NCBI RefSeq assembly: GCF_014206975.1
Contig: NZ_JACHOU010000006.1
Span: 184,424-248,423 of the forward strand
DNA: 64,000 nt
Direction of reading: 5' to 3'
From: Aminobacter aganoensis
Lineage (GTDB): Bacteria > Pseudomonadota > Alphaproteobacteria > Rhizobiales > Rhizobiaceae
In this document: positions 9,199-21,391 of the stretch, piece by piece
Layout: every line of letters begins with the position of its first letter
Numbering within the stretch: the stretch's first letter is position 1
Translations under genes and position numbers: made by a program
Notes under the pieces: model-generated
The model's input: the letters and a program-made list of their open reading frames with translations, nothing else
Told to the model about the DNA's origin: nothing
Database searches by the model: none

Positions 9199-10700
9199 GC
9201 CGCCAGGTCCTTCCGCGCGATGTGGTCGGCGACGCGCAGCGCCTGGGCGGCGATCGTCAGCGCCGGATTGACCGCCGCCGAGGTCGGCAGGAAACCGGCG
9301 TCGACGACGAACAGGTTCTGGTGGTCGAAGGCGCGGCAGAAGACGTCGAGCGGCGCCTGCTTGGGGTCGGTTCCTATACGGACCGTGCCGCACTGGTGCG
9401 ACGGCGTGCGCTTGTCGAAGGCGCGGGAGACGACCACCGGAAACCCGGCGCTGCGCAGCACCTGCTTGAGCTTGGCCACCAGCCGCTCATGCGCCTCCCA
9501 GTTGCTGCGCACCCATTTCAGCACGATGCGGTTCCCGTCGACCATGATGCGGCTTTCGGGCGATGGCAGGTCCTCGCTCATGGCGTAGAAGTCGATCGAA
9601 TGCGCGGTCACGCGGTTGAGCAGCCATTCCGGAACGGCAGGCATCGAGCCCTTCAGGATCGTTCCCGAAATGCGCCCGAGCAGTTGCACGTTGCCCAACG
9701 GCGGCCCGCCCTCGCCGTCGGAGAGGTAGAAATCGTTGAAGCCAAAAGTCTTCTGGTAGACAGAGTCGTTGCGGAACCAGGGGCTCATGGCGATCACCGC
9801 CGTCGAGTTGTGGTTCATGAAGTTGCGCCCGACCTGGTCGGAGCGATTGGCGAGCCCGTTGGGGTTGCTGTCATTGGCCGAGCGCAGCAAAAGCACGGCC
9901 GACTGCACCGCGCCCGCCGACAGGATCACCAGCTTCGGCCGCAACACAGCTGCCTCGCCGTTGCGCATGTAGTGAACGGCAGCTATGCGCCCGTCCGGGC
10001 CCGCCTCCAGCCGCGTCACGCGCGAGCCGGTCTGCAGCTTCACATTCTGATACTTCAGCGCCGCCGCCAGTGCCGTCGTCTCGGCGTCCATCTTGCCGTC
10101 GAAGCTGTTGGGATGCGCGTCCCACGGCGTCTTGCCCTTGGCCAGCCAGCGCTCGATGTCGACGCCAAGCGGCAGCGAAAACGGGTGCACGCCCTTGGCC
10201 TTCAGCCTCGCCCGCACCTTCGAGATCGCCGGCTCGTCGGCAACCGGCTTCAGGCCATAGGGCTGCGAATGCACCGGCTCGGTCGGGTCCTCGCCGAGCG
10301 TGCCGCGCACCTGGTACAGGGTCTCGGCGAGCCCGTACCACGGCTCCAGTTCCTCATAGGCGATCGGCCATGCCGGCGACACACCGTCGAGATGCTGCAT
10401 CTCGTCAAAGTCCTCGCGCCGGTAGCGCGTCAGCACGGCGCCGTAGAACTTCGAGTTGCCGCCGACATTGTAGTAGTTGCCGGGGTTGAAGCCGGTGCCG
10501 TCGGCCTCGTACCAGGTTTCGTCGGGGCGAAAGTGCCCGCGCTGGAAGATGGCGCGCTGGTCGCGGTTCTCCGGCCGGTCCTCGATATGGCCGCCGGCTT
10601 CGAGGATCAGGATTTCGGCACCGGTCGCGGCGAGCCCGGCGGCCACCGTCGCCCCGCCGACCCCCGAACCGATGATGACGATGTCAGGCTGTCGGGACAT
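9195..10700 (-). CDS. GMC-family FAD-dependent sugar/alcohol dehydrogenase
   Basis: A 501-residue flavoprotein starting MSRQPDIVIIGSGVGG, with the FAD-binding GSGVGG motif near residue 12. The C-terminal active-site elements are SHQCGT (His about 436) and a late Asn in AAVNPALTIAAQAL. This C-terminal form is typical of the sugar and polyol dehydrogenase branch of GMC enzymes rather than of choline dehydrogenase. There is no twin-arginine or other signal peptide, unlike many periplasmic sugar dehydrogenases. It begins two bases after the ABC ATPase stop, which puts it in the transporter operon. It probably carries out the first oxidation of the imported sugar. Confidence 0.85.
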   Translation of the reverse strand: MSRQPDIVIIGSGVGGATVAAGLAATGAEILILEAGGHIEDRPENRDQRAIFQRGHFRPDETWYEADGTGFNPGNYYNVGGNSKFYGAVLTRYRREDFDEMQHLDGVSPAWPIAYEELEPWYGLAETLYQVRGTLGEDPTEPVHSQPYGLKPVADEPAISKVRARLKAKGVHPFSLPLGVDIERWLAKGKTPWDAHPNSFDGKMDAETTALAAALKYQNVKLQTGSRVTRLEAGPDGRIAAVHYMRNGEAAVLRPKLVILSAGAVQSAVLLLRSANDSNPNGLANRSDQVGRNFMNHNSTAVIAMSPWFRNDSVYQKTFGFNDFYLSDGEGGPPLGNVQLLGRISGTILKGSMPAVPEWLLNRVTAHSIDFYAMSEDLPSPESRIMVDGNRIVLKWVRSNWEAHERLVAKLKQVLRSAGFPVVVSRAFDKRTPSHQCGTVRIGTDPKQAPLDVFCRAFDHQNLFVVDAGFLPTSAAVNPALTIAAQALRVADHIARKDLAA

Positions 10701-10701
10701 G

Positions 10702-11817
<1,116 letters not shown>

Positions 11818-11821
11818 GGGC

Positions 11822-12703
11822 TTACCCCTTGACCGCGCCGGCCATCAGGCCGCGCACGAAGTAGCGTCCGGAGACGATGTAGACGATGAGGGTGGGCAGG
11901 GCGGCGAGGATCGCCCCGGCGAAGTGGACGTTGTATTCCTTCACGCCGGTCGACGAATTGACGAGGTTGTTCAGCGCCACCGTGAGCGGGATCGAGTTGA
12001 AGCCCGAGAATGACGACCCGAACAGGAAGTCGTTCCAGATGTTGGTGAACTGCCAGATGACGGTGACGACGATGATCGGGCCCGACGACGGCAGCAGGAT
12101 GCGCCGGAAGATCTGGAAGAAGCTGGCACCGTCGATCTGCGCCGCCCGCACCAGTTCGGTCGGGAACGCCTCGTAGTAATTGCGGAAGAACAGCGTGGTG
12201 AAGCCGAGGCCGTAGATGGCGTGGATCAGCACCAGCCCCGTGATGGTGCCGGCAAGCCCGGTCATGCCGAGGATGCGCGCCGACGGGATCAGCACGATCT
12301 GGAACGGGATGAAGCAGGCAAGCAGCATCAACCCGAAGACGATGTTGTCGCCCTTGAAGCGCCATTTGGTCAGCACATAGCCGTTGAGCGCACCGAGAAT
12401 CGTCGACAGCGCCACCGCCGGCACGACCATCATCACCGAGTTCAGGAAATACGGCTTCAGGCCCGTCGGCTGCACGCCGATCTGCGCAGTCGACCATGCC
12501 GACAGCCAGGGCGCGATGGTCCATTGCTGCGGCAGCGCCAGCATGTTGCCCTGGCGGATCTCGTCCAGCGGCTTCAGCGAGTTGACGACCATCACGTAGA
12601 GTGGCAGCAGGTAGTAGACCGCAAACAGGATGAGCACGGCATAGATCAGCGCGCGGGCGAAGATGCCGTTGCGGGTGGCGACGTCCTGGGAAGCGGCGCT
12701 CAT
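11822..12703 (-). CDS. Carbohydrate ABC transporter permease, MalG/GtsC-like
   Basis: Inner-membrane subunit of 293 residues with about six transmembrane helices, the first at residues 15-38. The EAA loop, which contacts the ATPase, appears as ELVRAAQIDGASFFQIFRRILLP. Its start ATG overlaps the stop of the upstream permease (ATGA at 12700-12703), so the two half-pores are translationally coupled. It belongs to the family with MalG as prototype. Confidence 0.93.
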   Translation of the reverse strand: MSAASQDVATRNGIFARALIYAVLILFAVYYLLPLYVMVVNSLKPLDEIRQGNMLALPQQWTIAPWLSAWSTAQIGVQPTGLKPYFLNSVMMVVPAVALSTILGALNGYVLTKWRFKGDNIVFGLMLLACFIPFQIVLIPSARILGMTGLAGTITGLVLIHAIYGLGFTTLFFRNYYEAFPTELVRAAQIDGASFFQIFRRILLPSSGPIIVVTVIWQFTNIWNDFLFGSSFSGFNSIPLTVALNNLVNSSTGVKEYNVHFAGAILAALPTLIVYIVSGRYFVRGLMAGAVKG

Positions 12704-13617
12704 TTCTTCTTCCCCCCGAGTTCGGAGTAGAGATAGGGCACGATGATGGCGAAGATCATCATCATCATGATGATCGCGGACGCGGCACCCATGCCCATTT
12801 CGTTGCGGCCGAAGGTGAATTTCTGCATGAACAGCGCCGGCGTCCACGTTGCGGTGCCGGGTCCGCCGTCGGTCATCGCCACCACCAGGTCGTAGGACTT
12901 GATGGCGAGATGGGCGAGCACCACGAAGGCCGACAGGAACACCGGCCGCATCAGCGGGATGATGATCCGGCGGTAGATGGTCAGCGTCGAGGCGCCGTCG
13001 ATCTGGGCCGCCTTGATGATCTCGTTGTCGACGCCGCGCAGGCCGGCGAGGAACATCGCCATGACGAAGCCGGACGACTGCCAAACCGCCGCGATGACGA
13101 TGGTGTAGATCGCCATCTGGCCCTCCTTGATCCAACGGAACGAGAAGCTCTCCCAGCCCCATGACTGCATCACGTGCTCGAGGCCGATGCCGGGGTCGAG
13201 GAACCATTTCCACGCCACGCCGGTGACGATGAAGGACAGTGCCATGGGGTAGAGATAGATCGGCCTGAGGAAACCCTCGCCGCGGATCTTCTGGTCGAGG
13301 AAGATCGCCAGCGCCAGTCCGATGAAGCTGCAGATGACGATGTACAGCACCGAGAAGATGGCAAGGTTCTTCAGCGCCGTGATCCAGTTGGGATGGTTGA
13401 ACAGCCTGACATAGTTGTTCAGGCCGACCCAGGTCGAAAAGTCGGGCAACAGCTTCGAACCGGAAAACGACAGGAATGCCGTGAAGATGATGAAGCCGTA
13501 GACGAAGATGAGGATCAACGCGAAGCTCGGCGCCAGGACGATCTTCGGCAGCAGGTCCTGCAGCGTCGCGCGCGGGTTCGTTACCGCGCGGGGTGCGGTC
13601 GTGGTGAGTTCGGCCAT
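12700..13617 (-). CDS. Carbohydrate ABC transporter permease, MalF/GtsB-like
   Basis: Inner-membrane subunit of 305 residues with about six transmembrane helices (first at about 26-48) and an EAA loop reading EIIKAAQIDGASTLTIYRRI. The start MAELTTT at 13617 is chosen because membrane-protein similarity begins there; the frame continues upstream into a repeat element without homology. It follows the binding-protein gene after a 176-base gap filled by the repeat at 13651-13780. Confidence 0.92.
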   Translation of the reverse strand: MAELTTTAPRAVTNPRATLQDLLPKIVLAPSFALILIFVYGFIIFTAFLSFSGSKLLPDFSTWVGLNNYVRLFNHPNWITALKNLAIFSVLYIVICSFIGLALAIFLDQKIRGEGFLRPIYLYPMALSFIVTGVAWKWFLDPGIGLEHVMQSWGWESFSFRWIKEGQMAIYTIVIAAVWQSSGFVMAMFLAGLRGVDNEIIKAAQIDGASTLTIYRRIIIPLMRPVFLSAFVVLAHLAIKSYDLVVAMTDGGPGTATWTPALFMQKFTFGRNEMGMGAASAIIMMMMIFAIIVPYLYSELGGKKK

Positions 13618-13650
13618 GCGTCGATCTCCAATCATTCCCTGGTAGCGCCG

Positions 13651-13780
13651 CCCCTCATCCGCCCTGAGTTCATCGAAGGGCCGGACCTTCTCCCCGTGAA
13701 AGACGGGGAGAAGGAGTAGGCTCCGGCGTTGATGCCCCCTCTCCCCGTTGTTCACGGGGAGAGGGTAAGGGTGAGGGGCA
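13651..13780. repeat. Intergenic mosaic palindromic repeat (RIME-like), copy A
   Basis: Contains two hairpins, TTCTCCCCGT/ACGGGGAGAA-like and CTCTCCCCGT/ACGGGGAGAG, inside an outer inverted repeat CCCCTCA/TGAGGGG. It lies between the binding-protein gene and the first permease gene, where a stable hairpin could protect the upstream mRNA and raise binding-protein output. Similar elements occur at 23077, 25648, 27854 and 63668. The name RIME-like compares it with known rhizobial intergenic elements and has not been checked by alignment. Confidence 0.75.
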
Positions 13781-13793
13781 GTTTGGCGACGTC

Positions 13794-15047
13794 TCAGCCC
13801 TTGGCAGCGGCAACCGCTTCGGCCAGCGCCGTGGCGGCAGCCTTGGAGTCGAGCTCGCCGTTGAAGTGGCGGGTGACGACGTCGTAGAGCGCGTTCTTCA
13901 CCGCCGCCGGTGCGGCATAGCCATGGGCCATCGAGCCGAACAGCTTGCCGCCGGAGCTGGCCTCGGCCAGATCCTTGATGCCCTTCTTGCCGCAATCGTC
14001 GAAGGCGGTGTCCGGCACGTCGGTGCGCGCCGGCACCGAGCCCTTGACCACGTTGAACGACGACTGGAAGGCCGGGTCCTCGATGTCGGCAGCCATCTGC
14101 AGCTGCGCCTTCTTCTTGTCGTCGCCGACCTTGAACATCATGAACATGTCCGAGTTGAAGGTGACGGCGCCCTGCGTGCCGGGGAAGCGGATGCAGACGA
14201 AGTCGGTGCCCGGCTTCTGGCCGGCCTTCAGGAACTCGCCCTTGGCCCAGTCGCCCATCATCTGCATGCCGGCCTTGCCCTCGATGACCATCGCCGAGGC
14301 AAGGTTCCAGTCGCGGCCTGAGAAGTCCTTGTCGACATAGCTCTTGAGCTTGGTCATGCGGTCGAAGGCCTCGACCATCTTGTCGCCGCCCAGCGCCGCC
14401 GGGTCGAGGTCGATCATCGACGACTTGTAGAAGTCGGTGCCGAGCGACAGCACGACGGCGTCGAAGATGGTGGCATCCTGCCACGCCTGGCCGCCATGGC
14501 CGAGCGGCGTGATGCCGTTGGCCTGCATCTTGTCGAGCACGGCGACCAGTTCGTCCCAGGTCTCGGGCGCCTTGCCGCCGGCAGCATCGAGCGCTTTCTT
14601 GGAGATCCAGACCCAGTTGGTCGAGTGCACGTTGACCGGTGCTGCGATCCACTTGCCGTCATGCTTGGCGAAGTTCTGCAGCGCCGCCGGAACGACCTTG
14701 TCCCAGCCTTCCTTGTCGGCCACTTCGCCGAGATCGCCGACGACGCCCTGGTTGGCCCAGTCGGTGATGTCGAATCCAAGCGCCTGCACGGCGGTGGGCG
14801 GATCGCCTGCGGTGACGCGGGCGCGCAGCGCGGTCATCGCCGCTTCACCGCCGCCGCCGGCCACCGGCATGTCCTTCCAGGTCACGCCCTGGCTTTCGAG
14901 GTTCTTCTTGAGAACGTCGAGGGCGGCAGCCTCACCACCCGACGTCCACCAGTGCAGCACTTCGACGCTTTCCTCGGCATGCGCCATCGGCATCGGCGCG
15001 GCAAACAGTGCCGCAACAGCTGCCGTACTCATCAAAAACTTACGCAT
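13794..15047 (-). CDS. Sugar ABC transporter substrate-binding protein, glucose/mannose (GtsA) type
   Basis: Periplasmic receptor of 417 residues with a Sec signal peptide ending near AHA-EE (residues 1-24). The mature N-terminus [20 protein letters not shown] and the [15 protein letters not shown] segment match the pattern of family-1 glucose/mannose receptors such as GtsA. It is the first gene of the transporter block and lies 83 bases after the aldehyde dehydrogenase gene. The real ligand may be a modified glucose, given the unusual enzymes in the operon. Confidence 0.9.
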   Translation of the reverse strand: MRKFLMSTAAVAALFAAPMPMAHAEESVEVLHWWTSGGEAAALDVLKKNLESQGVTWKDMPVAGGGGEAAMTALRARVTAGDPPTAVQALGFDITDWANQGVVGDLGEVADKEGWDKVVPAALQNFAKHDGKWIAAPVNVHSTNWVWISKKALDAAGGKAPETWDELVAVLDKMQANGITPLGHGGQAWQDATIFDAVVLSLGTDFYKSSMIDLDPAALGGDKMVEAFDRMTKLKSYVDKDFSGRDWNLASAMVIEGKAGMQMMGDWAKGEFLKAGQKPGTDFVCIRFPGTQGAVTFNSDMFMMFKVGDDKKKAQLQMAADIEDPAFQSSFNVVKGSVPARTDVPDTAFDDCGKKGIKDLAEASSGGKLFGSMAHGYAAPAAVKNALYDVVTRHFNGELDSKAAATALAEAVAAAKG

Positions 15048-15074
15048 TCCAGTTCCTCCCGGGTTGCAAGTTCC

Positions 15075-15092
15075 TCACGCATCATTGCGTGA
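15075..15092. repeat. Small inverted repeat between the aldehyde dehydrogenase and binding-protein genes
   Basis: TCACGCA and TGCGTGA form a perfect 7-bp stem around TCAT, 28 bases upstream of the binding-protein start. It has no T-tract in either direction, so it is not a standard terminator. It may be an mRNA processing or stability hairpin, or a protein site. Confidence 0.4.
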
Positions 15093-15130
15093 CATAAGTT
15101 CCCCTTGGCCCCGCCTCGGGGAATTCCTCC

Positions 15131-16651
15131 TCAGGTCCGCGCCTCCTTCGGCATCCAGTGGCCGGTGCGCGGTCCGATATGCATGTTTAGCGTCTTGGTC
15201 TCGGTGTAGTCCTCGACCGCGTGGCGGCCGAGTTCGCGGCCGATGCCCGACTGGCGGTAGCCGCCGAAGGGCAGCTCCGAGGCGCCGTCCATGAAGGTGT
15301 TCATCCAGACGGTGCCCGCGCGGACTTTCCGCCCGACCGTCAGGCAGGTGTCGAAGTCGCGGCTCCACACGCCCGCCGACAGGCCATAGTCGATCGAATT
15401 GGCGATGCGGATCGCCTCGTCCGTGGTCTCGAAGGCAAGCACCGAAAGCACCGGTCCGAACACCTCCTCTTTCGCCACCGCCATGTCGGGGGCGACCGAC
15501 GACAGGATCGTCGGCTCCATGAACTGGCCGAGGCCGAGATCGGCGGCAGACCCGCCGATGGCGACATTCGCGCCGTTCGCGCTCGCACCTTTCACGTAAG
15601 TGACGATCTTCGCAAGATGCTGCGGCGTGATGATAGCACCAACCTGCGTCGCCGGGTCGAGCGGATCGCCGACCTTGACCTTGGCCGACAGGGCCGCGAC
15701 GCGGCCCGTCACCTCGTCGGCGAAGTCGCGATGCACGATCAGGCGCGAGCCGGCATTGCAGCATTCGCCGGCGTTGAAGTAGGCGCCGAACACCGCCGCA
15801 TCGACGAAGTCGTCGAGATTGGCGTCGGGAAACACGATCTGCGGGTTCTTGCCGCCGAGTTCCAGCGATACCTTCTTCAGCGTCTGCGCTGCGTTGGCCA
15901 TGGTCAGTTTGCCGATGCCGGTCGAGCCGGTGAACGACACCATGTCGATGTCGGGGTGGCTGGTCAGCGGTGCGCCCGCTTCCGGGCCGGTGCCGACGAT
16001 GATGTTGACGACGCCTGCCGGCACGCCGGCGGTCTCCAGGATTTCGCCCAGCACCAGCGTCGAACCCGACGTCAGCTCCGACGGCTTGACCACCGCAGTG
16101 CAGCCTGCGGCGAGCGCAAATGGCAGTTTCTGGCTGACGATCAGGAACGGGAAATTCCACGGCGTGATGATCGACACCACGCCGACCGCTTCGCGCAGCA
16201 CCACGCCCAGCGTGCCGTCGCCCAGGGTGTTGTAGCTTTCGCCATGCAAGTCGCGGGCGAGCGCCGCGGCATAGCGCCAGATGTCGGAAGCGCCGCCGAG
16301 TTCGCCCTTGGCCTGCGAGATCGGCTTGCCGGATTCGATGCAGTCGAGGAAGGCGAGTTCGTCGGCACGTTCGTCGATGATGTCGGCGGCGCGCAGCAGG
16401 ATGCGCGAGCGCTCGGCGCCGGTCATGCGCGACCAGTGGCCGTCGTCGAAGGCCTTGCGCGCCGACGCGATGGCGCGGTTCGCGTCCACGGCGGTCGCGG
16501 CCTGATAGCGGCTGACCACAGCGCCATGGCCGGGGCTGGCGCGCTCGATGGTCCTGCCTTCGGCACCTGCGGTCCATTTGCCGTCGATCAGCATCTGGAA
16601 CTCGCGGACCTTGAAGCCGTCGAGCGGCTTGGGGCGCATCAGGACCGTCAT
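15131..16651 (-). CDS. NAD(P)-dependent aldehyde dehydrogenase (betaine/aminobutyraldehyde dehydrogenase-like)
   Basis: Oxidises an aldehyde to a carboxylic acid. In 506 residues it has the catalytic Glu motif ELGGKNP and the catalytic Cys in FNAGECCNAGSR (Cys about 297). The start ATG at 16651 overlaps the TGA stop of the enoyl-CoA hydratase gene and has AGGAG seven bases ahead. An in-frame ATG at 16657 is too close to that site. Its place in the LacI-controlled operon suggests it oxidises an aldehyde made by the aldolase-like or dehydrogenase steps. Confidence 0.9.
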   Translation of the reverse strand: MTVLMRPKPLDGFKVREFQMLIDGKWTAGAEGRTIERASPGHGAVVSRYQAATAVDANRAIASARKAFDDGHWSRMTGAERSRILLRAADIIDERADELAFLDCIESGKPISQAKGELGGASDIWRYAAALARDLHGESYNTLGDGTLGVVLREAVGVVSIITPWNFPFLIVSQKLPFALAAGCTAVVKPSELTSGSTLVLGEILETAGVPAGVVNIIVGTGPEAGAPLTSHPDIDMVSFTGSTGIGKLTMANAAQTLKKVSLELGGKNPQIVFPDANLDDFVDAAVFGAYFNAGECCNAGSRLIVHRDFADEVTGRVAALSAKVKVGDPLDPATQVGAIITPQHLAKIVTYVKGASANGANVAIGGSAADLGLGQFMEPTILSSVAPDMAVAKEEVFGPVLSVLAFETTDEAIRIANSIDYGLSAGVWSRDFDTCLTVGRKVRAGTVWMNTFMDGASELPFGGYRQSGIGRELGRHAVEDYTETKTLNMHIGPRTGHWMPKEART

Positions 16652-17430
16652 CACCATTCTCCTGCAAATTTGGCGGCACGCTTCTCGCTGAAAGCCGCAA
16701 GCCCTTCCTTGAGGTCGCCGGTCTTGGCCACGAGGATCGAGCCGAGCGCCTCGACGGCGGTGCCATTGTCTTCGCCGCTGGCGGTCGCGATCATCAGTTT
16801 TGCGACCTCGACTGCCGCTGGACCGCGGACCGCGATCCGCGCCGCATAGTCGCGCGCAGCAGCCACTGCCCCGCCGGTCTCGACCACATGGTCGACCAGC
16901 CCGAGCGCCGCCGCCTCGTCGGCGGAAAACACCTCGCCGCCCAGCGCCATGCGCCGCACCACTTGCGCACTGGTTCGGCGCACCAGCCGCTGCGTGCCCG
17001 ACCAGCCCGGCACCATGCCGAGCCCGGTCTCCGGCAGGCCGAGCTTCACTTGGCGCTCGGCGATGCGGATGTCGGCGGCGATCGCCAGCTCCAGCCCGCC
17101 GCCCAGCGCATGGCCGTTGATCGCGGCGATCAGCGGCACGCGCAAAGTCGCCAGGCGCTCGAACACACGATGGCCGAAGCGCACCCAGGCATGGCCGAAC
17201 TCGTTTGCCGTCATGCCGCCCCAGGCCTTGATGTCGCCTCCGGCCGAGAATGCCTTGCCCTCGCCGGTGAGGATGGCGACGCGGATCTCCGCATTGGCCT
17301 CGACCTCGTCGCAGGCTGCCGACAGCGCCTTCAGCATGTCGATGTCGAAGGCGTTGAGCTTGTCCGGCCGGGCCGCCGTGATGACCGCAATCTGCCCGTC
17401 GAATTCGACCTTGATGCGCTGGTCAGCCAT
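16651..17430 (-). CDS. Enoyl-CoA hydratase/isomerase (crotonase) family protein
   Basis: A 259-residue crotonase-fold enzyme that acts on acyl-CoA substrates. Visible features are the oxyanion-hole segments GKAFSAGGDIKAW and INGHALGGGLELAIAADIRIA, followed by LGLPETGLGMVPGWSGTQRL, which carries the Glu at the position of the hydratase catalytic residue. The gene overlaps the CoA-transferase end (17423-17430) and the aldehyde dehydrogenase start, so the three are translationally coupled. A CoA-dependent step inside a sugar-uptake operon is uncommon. Confidence 0.9.
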   Translation of the reverse strand: MADQRIKVEFDGQIAVITAARPDKLNAFDIDMLKALSAACDEVEANAEIRVAILTGEGKAFSAGGDIKAWGGMTANEFGHAWVRFGHRVFERLATLRVPLIAAINGHALGGGLELAIAADIRIAERQVKLGLPETGLGMVPGWSGTQRLVRRTSAQVVRRMALGGEVFSADEAAALGLVDHVVETGGAVAAARDYAARIAVRGPAAVEVAKLMIATASGEDNGTAVEALGSILVAKTGDLKEGLAAFSEKRAAKFAGEW

Positions 17431-19033
17431 GGACGACCTCCAGCTTGCGCACCGGCTTGCGCGGCAGCTTGAGGCCGATCGGTGCCTCGGCGAACAACGC
17501 AGCATCCATCTGCTTGAGCTTGTCGGAAACGATCAGCGGAAACTCGGATTGATCAAGAATATGCGCCTGCAGCTCGACCCCGGGCGCGATCTCGGTCAGC
17601 ACGATTCCCTCGGGCACCAGCTTCATGACGCAGCGCTCGGTGACATAGGTGATGTCCTGGCCCTGCTCGACGCCGCGGCGGCCCGAGAAGGTGACGTGCT
17701 CGACCTCGTTGACCAGCTTCTTGAGCTTGCCTTCCTTCTCGACCACCAGCTTGCCGGCCTCGATGCCGAGCCTGGCGCCGGCATTGAACATGCCGGAAAA
17801 CACGATCTTCTTCGCCCGCGCCGTGATGTCGACGAAGCCGCCCGCCCCCGCCGTCACATGCGGCCGGAAGCTAAGCTTGGAGACGTTGACCGAGCCGCTG
17901 CGGTCGATCTCAAGGAACGACAGCAGCGAGGCATCGAAGCCCGCGCCCTGGAAATAGGTGAACTGGTAGGGCGACGGCATGAAGGCGTCGGCATTCGACG
18001 CGCAGCCGAAGGCGAAGTCGAGCAGCGGCACGCCGCCGACCGCACCTTGCTCGATCACCCAGGTGACGTCGCCATGCAGTCCCTCTTCGAGCAGGATGCG
18101 CGGCACGTTGGCCGAGATGCCGAAGCCGAGATTAACCGCACTGCCCGCCTCAAGCTCCTGCGCCACGCGGCGCGCGATGACCTTCTGGATATTGAATTCG
18201 GGCACGCGAAAACTGTCGAGCGGCCGCATGATCTCACCCGAGATCGCCGGGTCGTAGGCCGTCTGCGTCGTCTGCTTCTGCTCGGGGTCGACGACGATGT
18301 AGTCGACCAGCATGCCGGGCACCCGCACGTCATGGGGACGAAGCGAGCCGTCCTTGGTGATGCGCTTGACCTGGGCGATGACGATGCCGCCATTGTTGCG
18401 GGCAGCCAAGGCCTGGTCGAGCCCGCCGAGATAGGCGCCCTCATGCTCGTAGGTCAGGTTGCCGCGCTCGTCCGCCGTCGTCGCCCGGATGATCGCCACC
18501 TGCGGCTTGATCGAGGGGAAGAACAGCCAGTCCTCGCCCTCGAAACTGACCTTTCTGACCAGCGGTTCTGCCGCGGCGCGCGCATTCATCGCACAGCCCT
18601 GCCGCTCCGGATCGACGAACGTGTCGAGCCCGACCTTGGTCATCACGCCCGGCCGCTTGGCCGCTGCCTCGCGGTGCATGTCGAACATGATCCCCGAGGG
18701 AACGTTGTAGGCCGCGACCTCCTCGTTGCCGATCATCTGCCAGATCAGCGGCGGCTCGGCACTCGACGGACCCGAGGGATAGGAGCCGCCGATGATCTTC
18801 TTCAGCAGGCCCTTTTTGGCGATGTGGTCGACGCCCCTGATGCCGCTCATGTCGCCGGCGGCAATGGGGTGCAGCGTGGTCAGCTCGCGCGGATGGCCGG
18901 TCGCCTCGAAGCGCTCGCCGATCGCCTTCAGCATCAAATCGGGGCAGCCGAGCCCGCTCGACGACGACACCGAGACGATTGCACCGTCCGGGATCAGGCT
19001 TGCCGCTTGGGCAGGCGTGATGTGCTTGCCCAT
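17423..19033 (-). CDS. Fused family I CoA-transferase (YdiF/acetate CoA-transferase type)
   Basis: Moves CoA between an acyl-CoA and a free acid through a glutamyl-CoA intermediate. The 536-residue chain joins alpha and beta subunits in one polypeptide. The alpha half starts MGKHITPAQAASLIPDG. The beta half has the active-site Glu in VIEQGAVGG (about residue 329). The ATG at 19033 lies two bases after the stop of the dehydrogenase gene. Together with the hydratase it would activate and process a carboxylic acid, perhaps the product of the aldehyde dehydrogenase. Confidence 0.9.
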   Translation of the reverse strand: MGKHITPAQAASLIPDGAIVSVSSSSGLGCPDLMLKAIGERFEATGHPRELTTLHPIAAGDMSGIRGVDHIAKKGLLKKIIGGSYPSGPSSAEPPLIWQMIGNEEVAAYNVPSGIMFDMHREAAAKRPGVMTKVGLDTFVDPERQGCAMNARAAAEPLVRKVSFEGEDWLFFPSIKPQVAIIRATTADERGNLTYEHEGAYLGGLDQALAARNNGGIVIAQVKRITKDGSLRPHDVRVPGMLVDYIVVDPEQKQTTQTAYDPAISGEIMRPLDSFRVPEFNIQKVIARRVAQELEAGSAVNLGFGISANVPRILLEEGLHGDVTWVIEQGAVGGVPLLDFAFGCASNADAFMPSPYQFTYFQGAGFDASLLSFLEIDRSGSVNVSKLSFRPHVTAGAGGFVDITARAKKIVFSGMFNAGARLGIEAGKLVVEKEGKLKKLVNEVEHVTFSGRRGVEQGQDITYVTERCVMKLVPEGIVLTEIAPGVELQAHILDQSEFPLIVSDKLKQMDAALFAEAPIGLKLPRKPVRKLEVVHG

Positions 19034-19035
19034 GG

Positions 19036-21071
<2,036 letters not shown>

Positions 21072-21123
21072 GACGATCCTCCCGAGGGAGCGTCTTTCTG
21101 GCTCCCGTTTCCGAGTCCAATAA

Positions 21124-21137
21124 TTGGAACGTTCCAA
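21124..21137. promoter_or_regulatory. LacI-type operator, perfect 14-bp palindrome
   Basis: TTGGAAC-GTTCCAA is a perfect even palindrome with central CG, the classic form of LacI/GalR-family operators. It is 53 bases upstream of the lacI-family TTG start. The 21072-21391 divergent intergenic region holds this site, the related site at 21345 and no gene. Confidence 0.75.
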
Positions 21138-21344
21138 ACTGTCAAGCGCGGAAGAACCCAATCGCTGGCTATCCCTCGCCGGGCAGGACCTGCAATTCAC
21201 AGCACCTGGAATGACGCAACTGTACACATCTCGGCACTTCAAACGATTTATCCCGCCAGATGCACCAGAAAACCCTTCGATTCATTGCCTCGTCCCCATA
21301 TTGCTGGCACCTGCGCGCAGTCGGGCGAGTTTCCGACTTGAAAT

Positions 21345-21358
21345 TTGGAACGATCTAA
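21345..21358. promoter_or_regulatory. LacI-type operator, imperfect copy before the DUF993 gene
   Basis: TTGGAAC-GATCTAA repeats the left half of the palindrome at 21124 exactly and keeps the central CG, with changes in the right half. It is 34 bases upstream of the DUF993 ATG, in a position to block its promoter. Occurrence of the same half-site on both flanks of one intergenic region supports control by the adjacent LacI protein. Confidence 0.65.
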
Positions 21359-21391
21359 ATTACGAGATGCAGCCGATCAGGGGAGGAACCC

